From: Spongiibacteraceae bacterium UBA5047
GTDB lineage: Bacteria; Pseudomonadota; Gammaproteobacteria; Pseudomonadales; Spongiibacteraceae
DNA: 28,491 nucleotides
Reading direction: 5' to 3'
Assembly (NCBI GenBank): GCA_002415025.1
Contig: DIBR01000067.1
Location: forward strand, 1 to 28,491
How positions within the stretch are numbered: position 1 is the first letter of the stretch; every line of letters starts with the position of its first letter. The notes under the pieces were generated by a model. It had not been told where the DNA came from and did not search any database. It worked only from the letters and a program-made list of their open reading frames with translations. Positions 15,953 through 23,377 of the stretch are shown here, one piece after another. Both the position numbers and the translations under genes were made by a program.

Positions 15953-16222
15953 ATGGCCTTCCAATCCGAACAACACGCCAAAGCGTATTGGCGTGAACAT
16001 CTCCGTATTATGTTTGCGCTTTCCCTCGTCTGGTTTGCAGTCTCCTTCGGCTGCGGCATTGTACTGGTAGATTGGCTCAATGCTTTTCGCCTCGGGGGTT
16101 ACAAACTCGGCTTCTGGTTTGCCCAGCAGGGCTCGATCTACACCTTTGTCATACTGATTTTTGTCTATGCCCGGCAGATGGGTAAGCTCGATCGCAAGTA
16201 TGGAGTGCACGATGATGAGTGA
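15953..16222 (+). CDS. DUF4212 small subunit of a sodium:solute symporter
   Basis: 89-residue inner-membrane protein with two predicted membrane helices (about 20-44 and 53-74). It begins with a charged segment including QHAKAYWREHLRIM, the hallmark of DUF4212 proteins. These are almost always encoded directly ahead of a sodium:solute symporter of the VC_2705 subfamily and are thought to be its accessory subunit. That arrangement holds here: its stop overlaps the start of the symporter by 11 nt. The ribosome-binding site lies in the 3' arm of a hairpin just upstream. Substrate and exact role are unknown. Confidence 0.9.
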   Translation: MAFQSEQHAKAYWREHLRIMFALSLVWFAVSFGCGIVLVDWLNAFRLGGYKLGFWFAQQGSIYTFVILIFVYARQMGKLDRKYGVHDDE

Positions 16223-17948
16223 ACTCCAGGCATTAACGTACTGGGTTGTTGGTGCAAGTTTCGCGCTGTATATCGGGATTGCGCTTTGGGCCCGGGCGGG
16301 CACGACGCAGGAGTTTTATGTTGCCGGTGGCGGGGTACACCCGATAGCGAACGGCATGGCAACAGCGGCAGACTGGATGAGCGCGGCCTCTTTTATTTCC
16401 ATGGCCGGTTTGATTGCGTTTATGGGTTATGGAGGCTCGGTTTTTCTGATGGGCTGGACCGGCGGCTTTGTGCTGCTGGCGATGTTTCTGGCGCCCTATC
16501 TTCGCAAGTTTGGTAAATTCACCGTGCCGGAGTTTATAGGCGAACGCTACTACTCGCGCACCGCGCGCATTGTTGCGGTTGTGTGCCTGATTATTTGCTC
16601 GGTCACCTATGTTATCGGACAGATGAAGGGCGTTGGTGTTGCCTTCTCGCGCTTTCTCGAAGTGGATTACGACATCGGTTTGTATGCCGGTATGGGCATT
16701 GTGTTTGTCTATGCCGTGTTGGGCGGCATGAAAGGCATTACCTACACCCAGATTGCCCAGTATTGCGTGCTGATTTTTGCCTTTACCGTGCCCGCCGTAT
16801 TTATCTCGCTGAATTTAACCGGCAACCCCATTCCCCAGCTGGGGCTGGGCAGCACGCTCGCGGGCAGCAATACCTACCTGTTAGACAAGCTCGACTTGAT
16901 TGTGCAGGACCTGGGTTTTGCCGAATACACCACCCAGGCCAGACTCAGCACGCTTAATATGTTTGCCTATACGCTATCGCTGATGATCGGCACGGCCGGT
17001 TTACCCCACGTGATTATCCGTTTTTTTACGGTGCCCAAGGTCAGTGATGCGCGAAAATCTGCTGGCTGGGCGCTGGTTTTTATCGCAATTCTTTACACGA
17101 CCGCACCGGCTGTTTCCGGTATGGCGCGTTTGAACCTGATCGACACCTTGCAAGGCAAAGACGGTGGTGGGCTGGTGTACGAAGAGCGCCCGGGCTGGTT
17201 TAAAAAATGGGAAACCACGGGCTTGCTCGAGTTTTCAGATAAGAATGACGACGGTCGCGTGCACTACAGCGCGGACCCCGAACGTAATGAAATGGTGAAA
17301 GTCGATCAGGACATTATGGTGCTGGCCAACCCGGAAATTGCACGGTTACCGAATTGGGTCATAGCGCTGGTTGCGGCCGGTGGGCTGGCCGCTGCGTTGT
17401 CGACTGCAGCGGGTTTGCTATTGGCTATTGCCTCGGCAATCTCCCACGACTTGCTCAAGGGCGTATTTGCCCCCGGTATCAGCGAAAAACAGGAATTGCT
17501 CGCCAGTCGGGTGGCAATGGCCGTGGCGATAGCGTTTGCAGGCTATTTGGGCTTAAACCCGCCGGACTTTGCGGCGGGAACGGTAGCTCTGGCCTTTGGT
17601 TTGGCGGCATCGTCCATTTTTCCGGCCCTTATGATGGGGATATTCAGTCGGCGTGTGAACAAGGAGGGCGCTATCGCCGGTATGGTAGCCGGTATTGGTG
17701 TCACCCTGTTTTACGTGTTTCAGCACAAGGGCATTATGTTTATCGCCGACACCGCCTTTTTGGGTTCGATGCCGGAAAACTGGTTTTTGGGTATTGAGCC
17801 CAATGCCTTTGGTGCGGTGGGGGCGCTGGTTAATTTTGTGGTTGCGTTCGCTGTGTCGCGCTTTACCGCTGAGCCGCCAGCGTCAGTTCAGATTCTCGTT
17901 GAACATATTCGCGTGCCGAAAGGTGTACAGGCTGCAGCCGATCATTGA
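16212..17948 (+). CDS. Sodium:solute symporter, VC_2705/ActP-like
   Basis: 578-residue inner-membrane transporter of the sodium:solute symporter (LeuT-fold) family, closest in appearance to acetate/monocarboxylate permeases paired with DUF4212. Family-typical stretches include FYVAGGGVHPIANGMATAADWMSAASFISM near the start, GQMKGVGVAFSRFLEV and GTAGLPHVIIRFFTVPKV. An extra-membrane insert at about 300-375 carries DKNDDGRVHYSA (343-354), which resembles an EF-hand calcium loop. The frame is open from 16161. ATG 16212 is chosen for its GGAG six bases upstream; ATG 16215 is the alternative. It is coupled to the DUF4212 gene. Substrate not determinable from sequence; acetate or a similar small carboxylate is the best guess. 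Confidence 0.88.
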   Translation: MMSELQALTYWVVGASFALYIGIALWARAGTTQEFYVAGGGVHPIANGMATAADWMSAASFISMAGLIAFMGYGGSVFLMGWTGGFVLLAMFLAPYLRKFGKFTVPEFIGERYYSRTARIVAVVCLIICSVTYVIGQMKGVGVAFSRFLEVDYDIGLYAGMGIVFVYAVLGGMKGITYTQIAQYCVLIFAFTVPAVFISLNLTGNPIPQLGLGSTLAGSNTYLLDKLDLIVQDLGFAEYTTQARLSTLNMFAYTLSLMIGTAGLPHVIIRFFTVPKVSDARKSAGWALVFIAILYTTAPAVSGMARLNLIDTLQGKDGGGLVYEERPGWFKKWETTGLLEFSDKNDDGRVHYSADPERNEMVKVDQDIMVLANPEIARLPNWVIALVAAGGLAAALSTAAGLLLAIASAISHDLLKGVFAPGISEKQELLASRVAMAVAIAFAGYLGLNPPDFAAGTVALAFGLAASSIFPALMMGIFSRRVNKEGAIAGMVAGIGVTLFYVFQHKGIMFIADTAFLGSMPENWFLGIEPNAFGAVGALVNFVVAFAVSRFTAEPPASVQILVEHIRVPKGVQAAADH

Positions 17949-17982
17949 GTTCGGCAGGGGGCTCGCTTGCTGCCTGCTGAGA

Positions 17983-19017
17983 TCAATGTCCGGCCAGCAT
18001 GGCGCGTGCATTTTCAAGTAACGCTTCTTTTTCAGCTAGATCGAGCTGTATTGGCAGCTGCGCCAAACCGAGCAGGCGCCGGATAATTTCAATGCCCGTG
18101 TATTGTTGATACAGCGTTTCTGAAAAGCCCGCAGGTTTTTCGTATAGGCGAGGGATGGCCGCAAGCGTACTTTCAGGCTGCCTGGCCATAAGCAAATGGG
18201 CCTGAAGTACACCAAGGTCGAATTCGGCGTCGCCAAAAAAACAGAATTCGGCGTCGATGACTTTGATGCCTTCGTCGGTGTGGATCATGCTGCCAGGGTA
18301 GAAGTCGCCATGGAGCAGGGTGTTGCCGTTTTGGAGATAGCGAAGTTCAAGCGCGGCGATCTGTTTCATCAGCGCGGAATCTTCCCGCGTTTGTCTGCCA
18401 AGTTCCGCCAGCCCGGGCGTAATGTCATCGAGATTAAGACCGTTGTCGGCATTGAAGGGAAAGCGAAATATATGCTCGGCGTTCAGCTCGCGCATGCCCC
18501 GGTTTTCGATGGAAAACGCGCACTGTTGGCGAGTGAAATTCTTGTGTAGGGCCGATAGATAGTGGAGCAGGTTGGCCAGTGTGCCTTCTTCAAGGGTGTT
18601 TCCGTCGCGATACAGGTAGGTCAGATCTGACCCTACCCCCAGATCTTCGACGATAAGGATGTGTGATTCGGCATCCTCGTGCAGCAAGGCGGGCGAGAAT
18701 GCGGCGATAGTGCTGTTTTTGCCGGTTTCACGGTAAAACAGCCCTTCGATATTGGCGCGATCTGCCGGGGCGGGAATGTCCGGGAATTTCTCTACCCAGG
18801 GGCGCGACTGCTTAATAATAAATGACTCAAGATCGCTTAGCTGTACCCGCAGCACCTTGTTCATATTGCCTTCGCCAGCCTTTGTGGCGCAGCGGATGCT
18901 GTGTTTTGGCGTTAGCCAGCCCTGAGTGAGCAGGTATTCCGTCAGCCCGGGAAGGTCGTTGCCATCCAGATAAAAGGCGTTCGGGTGGGTTTCTTTGAAT
19001 CTTGAAATTAGGGCCAT
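17983..19017 (-). CDS. Methylthioribose-kinase-like phosphotransferase
   Basis: 344-residue kinase of the aminoglycoside/choline phosphotransferase fold. Its motifs are those of 5-methylthioribose kinase (MtnK): a glycine-rich loop GEGNMNKVLRV (48-58), IIKQSRPWV (67-75) with the ATP-binding Lys, the catalytic loop HGDFYPGSMI (236-245) with Ser where generic family members have Asn, and IDAEFCFFGDAEFDLG (254-269) with the metal-binding acid. MtnK phosphorylates methylthioribose at C1 in methionine salvage. The protein is shorter than typical MtnK (about 400), so the sugar may differ (for example 5-deoxyribose). It is encoded 28 bp after a nucleoside hydrolase, which could supply its substrate. 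No other methionine-salvage gene is in the window. Confidence 0.75.
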   Translation of the reverse strand: MALISRFKETHPNAFYLDGNDLPGLTEYLLTQGWLTPKHSIRCATKAGEGNMNKVLRVQLSDLESFIIKQSRPWVEKFPDIPAPADRANIEGLFYRETGKNSTIAAFSPALLHEDAESHILIVEDLGVGSDLTYLYRDGNTLEEGTLANLLHYLSALHKNFTRQQCAFSIENRGMRELNAEHIFRFPFNADNGLNLDDITPGLAELGRQTREDSALMKQIAALELRYLQNGNTLLHGDFYPGSMIHTDEGIKVIDAEFCFFGDAEFDLGVLQAHLLMARQPESTLAAIPRLYEKPAGFSETLYQQYTGIEIIRRLLGLAQLPIQLDLAEKEALLENARAMLAGH

Positions 19018-19045
19018 AAATCTGCTTGGGTACCAAAGTTGAGTT

Positions 19046-19960
19046 TTATTTTTCCAGCAGGGCGCTCATGACAATGTCCTTGTATTCCGGTTTTGTCTTG
19101 TAGATAAAATCCACCCTGTTCGGAGAGTCGAATTCATATGAGACCTCAAGATAGGGTTTGCGTTCCACATCGGAGAAGGCTCGGGAGTCGTTCTCTCGTA
19201 TATCAATGGCAACGGGTATGTCGCGGTGGTAGTAAAAATAGTCGGGGTATAGCACGTGTCCGATGGTGCTGGTGTCGAAGGGAATAAAGCCGGGGCTGTT
19301 CAGGTTCTCTTCCCAGGTAGTAATCCAGGGCAGAAGTTGTTGGTAGACCCACTCATCACCTGCGCGCCCATTCTCGCGAATTTTTTGCAGATCGGCCCGC
19401 GTCAGCATAACGCTGGTAGAGGCTTCGTACCCCGAGAGGGTCACCGGGATGTCTGATTCAATAACCTGCTGCAGCGATAGCGGGTCTATTTCGTAATTGT
19501 AGTCAGGAAAGTTGACCGGGCAATCCGGCAGGCTGAACACAGCGTTGCGCTGTCTTCCTGCGCAGAAAACAATATCCTTGATGTTTTTGGCTTGCTCGGG
19601 GTAGAACGCCAGCAGGTTGGCAATATTGGTGGCGGGGCCAATGGCAAATACCGTGAGTTCACCTTCGCTTAACGCTTCTGCCAGTTTTTCTACCGCAGGG
19701 GTCATGCTGCCGGGGCCCTTGCTTGCGTCGTCAGCACCCTTGTATACGGGGATGGGGGATTTGGCGTAATAGTCCAGCAGCTGGCGTGTCGCGATTTCGC
19801 CATTGTCGACGTTGTGGATTAGGCTGATACCGACGATGTCGATGGTCTTGTTGCTCAGTGCCATGATGAGGGCAAGGCCGTCATCCACTTCTTTTCCGGG
19901 GCGGTTGAAAATAATGTCGGTATCGATCCAGACCCTGCGGGGGGAAGCGGTCGTGCCCAT
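19046..19960 (-). CDS. Nucleoside hydrolase (inosine/uridine-preferring superfamily)
   Basis: 304-residue enzyme predicted to split the N-glycosidic bond of a nucleoside into base and sugar. The calcium-binding signature is present in altered form: Asp13 and Asp15 in IDTDIIF, then Asp26-Asp27 in EVDDGLAL, with about six more residues between the two parts than the usual DTDxGxDD. Other family points are AIGPATNIANLLAF (106-119), NYEIDPLSLQQVI with the sugar-contacting Asn, and Asp229 in PFDTSTIGHVLYP. The His that normally precedes this Asp and protonates the leaving base in IU hydrolases is Phe228. Base preference is therefore probably atypical. There is no signal peptide. It is probably co-transcribed with the MTR-kinase-like gene. 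TGAGG lies eight bases before the ATG. Confidence 0.85.
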   Translation of the reverse strand: MGTTASPRRVWIDTDIIFNRPGKEVDDGLALIMALSNKTIDIVGISLIHNVDNGEIATRQLLDYYAKSPIPVYKGADDASKGPGSMTPAVEKLAEALSEGELTVFAIGPATNIANLLAFYPEQAKNIKDIVFCAGRQRNAVFSLPDCPVNFPDYNYEIDPLSLQQVIESDIPVTLSGYEASTSVMLTRADLQKIRENGRAGDEWVYQQLLPWITTWEENLNSPGFIPFDTSTIGHVLYPDYFYYHRDIPVAIDIRENDSRAFSDVERKPYLEVSYEFDSPNRVDFIYKTKPEYKDIVMSALLEK

Positions 19961-20011
19961 AGTTTATGCCTCAACATCGGATGGAGTGCAGAAGCATATC
20001 ACGAAGTGCAG

Positions 20012-20047
20012 GCGGCTATTGTCGCGGTGAGGCGCGACAATAGCCGC
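20012..20047. terminator. Perfect 15-bp hairpin between RMND1-like and hydrolase genes
   Basis: GCGGCTATTGTCGCG (20012-20026) and its exact complement (20033-20047) surround a 6-nt loop. Four more pairs are possible (20008-20011 with 20049-20052) across one bulged A. It lies 17 bp past the RMND1-like stop on the minus strand. No T-run follows, so terminator function is inferred from position and stability. Confidence 0.55.
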
Positions 20048-20064
20048 ACTGCTGGAGCGAGCTG

Positions 20065-20844
20065 TTAGTGAAATGCGGCCATCACAATTTCAAACCCGAT
20101 CAGTACAATAATGATCCACTCAAGAAAGGAGCTGTGCTGGTGATTCTGTTCGTCGGCCAGCATTTCAAGAAGCTCGTGTATGGTGCCGAGCTTTTGCGAG
20201 AGCACTTCGACCCGTGACTTAATATCGAGATAGCGCGCAACCACTATGTAAGTCGCTTCCAGCTCCGGGTACTCCCAGAAAAATTCCGGCGTATCCAGCA
20301 AGCCATAGTGCAGAATAATATCGCTTTTGGTGGCGAACAGGCGCCCGCGAATTCTCGCGAGTTCCCTGCGGCGCAGCGGTATTTTGCCTTTCTCCGCCAG
20401 CGCGGCGGGAATATGGGCGGTGGCACTGATGTTCTCCTGAGCCATCGATTCGAACACGATCAGCTGTGTGGATTGCGCCAGCGCATGGGACACGGCCAGC
20501 CGCAGCAGGTGGTCGTCGCCGGGCAGCACGATCAGGTCAGCGCGAATGCTCAGCTGCTCGGTGTTCATCGCAAACTGGAATACTTCCCGGCTGCGTTTTT
20601 TGGCTTCCAGTTCGATATGCGGCGTAACCCGCTGGATCAACAGCTGCTGTTCATCGTCGGACACCGCCCAGAACACAATAATGCCGTATTGGAATACCCA
20701 GGCTTCGCCGCTGTCCAGGGGAATGCGATAGGCGTCGCGGAAACGGGTTGATTCGTAGGGCGCCAGGCCTGTGTTTTCAAGGTCGGGAATGGTAAACGCG
20801 TCACCGAGATTAATTACGCTGACGGTTGAGTTGCAAAACGGCAT
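20065..20844 (-). CDS. RMND1/Rmd1 (DUF155) family membrane protein
   Basis: 259-residue protein of the DUF155 family, known in eukaryotes as mitochondrial RMND1 and yeast Rmd1/Rmd8 and found in scattered bacteria. Visible family features are VFQYGIIVFWAVSDDEQQLL near residue 50, a central helical region with RRRELARIRGRLFATKSDIIL and TPEFFWEYPELEATYIVVARYLDIKSRVEVLSQKLGTIHELLEML, and a single C-terminal membrane helix (about 241-258, FLEWIIIVLIGFEIVMAAF). The N-terminal bulk should face the cytoplasm as a tail-anchored protein. Bacterial function is unknown; the mitochondrial protein supports mitoribosomes. GAGG precedes the ATG by seven bases. Stable hairpins flank the gene on both sides, suggesting its own transcription unit. 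Confidence 0.85.
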   Translation of the reverse strand: MPFCNSTVSVINLGDAFTIPDLENTGLAPYESTRFRDAYRIPLDSGEAWVFQYGIIVFWAVSDDEQQLLIQRVTPHIELEAKKRSREVFQFAMNTEQLSIRADLIVLPGDDHLLRLAVSHALAQSTQLIVFESMAQENISATAHIPAALAEKGKIPLRRRELARIRGRLFATKSDIILHYGLLDTPEFFWEYPELEATYIVVARYLDIKSRVEVLSQKLGTIHELLEMLADEQNHQHSSFLEWIIIVLIGFEIVMAAFH

Positions 20845-20927
20845 GGGGCCACCTCGCTGGACAGAGCCAATAGAAGATGGCGGAGCGCCATCGGTGGCGA
20901 ATCATAGGGCCGAATGTGGGGGCTGAC

Positions 20928-20979
20928 AACAAGATTTGCGGGTGTTGGGGAGAGATATGTCGCTCCCCCGAATCTTGTT
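20928..20979 (-). terminator. Terminator-like hairpin at the end of the glycosidase gene
   Basis: AACAAGATT (20928-20936) pairs with AATCTTGTT (20971-20979), and inside it GGGGAG (20947-20952) pairs with CTCCCC (20963-20968). On the minus strand it begins at the last base of the glycosidase stop codon (20979) and is followed by only a short T-containing stretch. A separate small palindrome, GATGGCG/CGCCATC at 20876-20892, lies nearer the RMND1-like start. Confidence 0.6.
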
Positions 20980-23165
20980 CAGTTGGCGGGCCAATTGGAT
21001 AGGCTGCGCAGGGTGTCGGCAAAATGCTCAACGCCAGCCTTCAGGCGCTCGCGGGTTGCGGGCGCGCTGCTCCATTGCGGCCAGAGAAAGCGTTCTGTTT
21101 CGACTAACAGGCTGCCATTGGCTGCCAGGCTGAGTGCAATACCGTTACTGGATTCGGTGCTGACCGGTCCGGGCGGATTGCTGGAGTCGTCGTGAACCAC
21201 CCGGTGCCGGGTCGGGTCGACAAAGTAGAGCATAGTCCAGGGGATTCGGATATCGATGCGGCGATTGCTGATTGTGACAGCCTGATGGCTGGTCGCGTTG
21301 TCACTGCCGCCGACCTTGAGTTCGCCGATCGTGTGTATGGTGGCGGGCGCAGAAAAATCCCCATTGTCGGAGCTGCGTGCGCCGCTGTTTTGCCAGCGCA
21401 TCAGATGCCATTCGGCGCCATCGCTAGCCGTTGATCGATACCGCTGTTCTGGCTGCGAGGTGTTAAACCGCCGCCCGAAGAGGTCGTATGCCTGAGTGAC
21501 GTAGTATTGAGCGCTGCTTCCCCCCGAGCGGATGCGCAATGCAAATTCGTTGCGATTCTGGGTGCTTGTACCGCCGGGTAGCAGTGACTCTCCCAGGTCG
21601 TTGCGGTAGGTGTCAAAGCCAATGACAAAGTCATCCTGGGCATTCAGGTCACGCTCCAGTTCAAGCCTGATGTGGAAAAATGCATTGCTCGCCGCGGTTT
21701 GAATTGTGGTGATGGGGGGTTGTCCGGGGGTTGGAGGAAACTGGCTGAAATCCGGCGACGGCGGGTCGAAGGCAAGTAGGCCGAAGTTCTGTTCAGGGGT
21801 CGTAACATTGTGCCAGCGGGCGCGGCTCGGGGCTGGCTGATCAAAGTAATCCGTGATCCAGGTGCGCTTCCACCATTCGTCCATCCAGCCGAAAAACGCA
21901 GCTCCCGCCAAGTCCACGCTTTCTACCGACCGCATTATGCGAGCATTGACACGGCCCTGTTCCTGTTCGTTGTGCCCGCCGTGGTTCATGCCGGTATAGC
22001 CAAAGTGTGCATTGCCCCAACTGCTGGGTACACCGGTTTCGCCGATAAAAACCGGCATATCGGGGTGTGCGGCTTTGAGGTCGGTCAGATAGCCGAGGTA
22101 GGCGTTGGGCCCCTCTGCATCGGAAAATGCCCGATAGCCCGGGTCGTCGCCGATAAAGTTCGGGTAGTAGGGGTAGGCGTGGTAGGTGGCGAATTGTCCA
22201 CCGGGCGCGTCGACGACTTCAATGAGCGAGGGGTTGAACGTGGCGCTATCCTGATTGCTGGTTCGCTGGTTTTCAGTTGGATGCGTGATCGGGTCAAGTG
22301 CGGGCCAGGTTAACACGCTCACAGGACGCTGGGTGCTGTAGGTGTCGCGCTCGTAACGCACCAGGCGGTCCAGGTGTCGGGCATACCATACTTCCACCGC
22401 GCCGCCACTGCGCACCCGAAAGGCCTCGCCAAAAAAACTTTGCTCAGCGGGGTGGGCGTTGTTGGTTGTGAGAATTTCGTTCGGGTAAACCTCGCGGCCA
22501 ATAATCCAGCCCAGGGTCCACCGGGAAACGTCTGTGGCAAAGTTGCCGCTTGCTTCATTGTTGGCGCTAACGCTGACACTGCAGTTGCCGTGTATACAGT
22601 CTACTGCCAGCAGAGTGCGCCGCTCTAACTCCTGAGTTAAATCGTACAAGTCGGCGCTGCCGTCAGCATTTTCGGGGAATAGCACGCCTTGCAAAAGATA
22701 CAGGGGGTTCTCAGGATTATTGCGGTTGTGAGCGTCCAGCGCCTCGTAAAAGACGGGGAAGTGCAGATGGTAGACGCGCACGGTATTGAAGCCGTTAGCC
22801 GCCATCAGTTGCAGCCAGCGTGCGTAGTCTTCCCGGCTCGCCTTGAGTTCCCCGGCTTGAGAACCGGGTAGCCCTGCGCCTAAGGTCATTCCCTTTATAC
22901 GAAAAGGCCGGTAGTTGCCGTTGTCGTTGATCGTCAGGTGGCTTCGGGTTGAGCTGTACGGTAGCGGGCCCTGTTCCGGTGGTGCCGTTGGCTGGGGCGG
23001 AATGCCGGGGTCGCTGCCGGGGCCTTCAGTGATGATGCCTTCCGCCATGCTGCGATCGTTAGCGACGGGCGCAGGGTTGCCGCCAGACGAGCTGCTGTCA
23101 AAACAGGATGTCAGTAGTAATAGCGCAGGCGCAATGGCTGCCAGTGTAAGAGTGCGGTTTTTCAT
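20979..23165 (-). CDS. TIM-barrel glycosidase-like lipoprotein
   Basis: 728-residue predicted outer-membrane lipoprotein. The signal peptide ends LLTSC (lipidated Cys21, Phe at +2), followed by a Ser/Gly/Pro-rich linker to about residue 70. Residues 85-470 look like a clan-A (GH2/GH5-type) barrel: FRIKGMTLGAGLPGS, NGFNTVRVYHLHFPVFYEAL, GREVYPNEI (candidate acid/base Glu225), VFIGETGVPSSWG (candidate nucleophile Glu376) and FFGWMDEWWKRTW. The C-terminal 240 residues form a separate, probably beta-rich domain of unknown kind. I cannot assign a GH family or substrate. A surface enzyme acting on a beta-linked glycan is the best inference. A hairpin ends the transcript, and ilvC lies upstream behind its own terminator, so it is a single-gene unit. 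Confidence 0.75.
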   Translation of the reverse strand: MKNRTLTLAAIAPALLLLTSCFDSSSSGGNPAPVANDRSMAEGIITEGPGSDPGIPPQPTAPPEQGPLPYSSTRSHLTINDNGNYRPFRIKGMTLGAGLPGSQAGELKASREDYARWLQLMAANGFNTVRVYHLHFPVFYEALDAHNRNNPENPLYLLQGVLFPENADGSADLYDLTQELERRTLLAVDCIHGNCSVSVSANNEASGNFATDVSRWTLGWIIGREVYPNEILTTNNAHPAEQSFFGEAFRVRSGGAVEVWYARHLDRLVRYERDTYSTQRPVSVLTWPALDPITHPTENQRTSNQDSATFNPSLIEVVDAPGGQFATYHAYPYYPNFIGDDPGYRAFSDAEGPNAYLGYLTDLKAAHPDMPVFIGETGVPSSWGNAHFGYTGMNHGGHNEQEQGRVNARIMRSVESVDLAGAAFFGWMDEWWKRTWITDYFDQPAPSRARWHNVTTPEQNFGLLAFDPPSPDFSQFPPTPGQPPITTIQTAASNAFFHIRLELERDLNAQDDFVIGFDTYRNDLGESLLPGGTSTQNRNEFALRIRSGGSSAQYYVTQAYDLFGRRFNTSQPEQRYRSTASDGAEWHLMRWQNSGARSSDNGDFSAPATIHTIGELKVGGSDNATSHQAVTISNRRIDIRIPWTMLYFVDPTRHRVVHDDSSNPPGPVSTESSNGIALSLAANGSLLVETERFLWPQWSSAPATRERLKAGVEHFADTLRSLSNWPAN

Positions 23166-23327
23166 ACGTTGCGTTCAGCTTCCGTTGTTGTAACTAACGG
23201 TATTGGTATCACGTGAAATTTAATGCTGAAACGTTTGTGCCGGGTAAGAAGTCACAACAGGTGGGGTTAAGGCGCAAAGTGTTACAGATGGGCAACACAA
23301 ATATGAGGGGGAGGGGGAGGCATCCAC

Positions 23328-23354
23328 AAAAAAGGGGCCCTTGTGAGGCCCCTT
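23328..23354 (-). terminator. Rho-independent terminator of ilvC
   Basis: Read on the minus strand, an 8-bp GC-rich stem (23354-23347 with 23339-23332, core GGGGCC/GGCCCC) with a 7-nt loop is followed by six T residues (23333-23328, the last stem pair included). It starts 24 bp past the ilvC stop. This is the most classical terminator in the window. Confidence 0.85.
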
Positions 23355-23377
23355 GGGTATGCCGAAGATGCTTGTGG

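Noticed and set aside
17949..17982. Possible terminator or REP remnant between symporter and kinase genes
   Set aside because: Only a 5-bp GCAGG/CCTGC stem with a large loop and no T-run could be found in the 34-bp gap.
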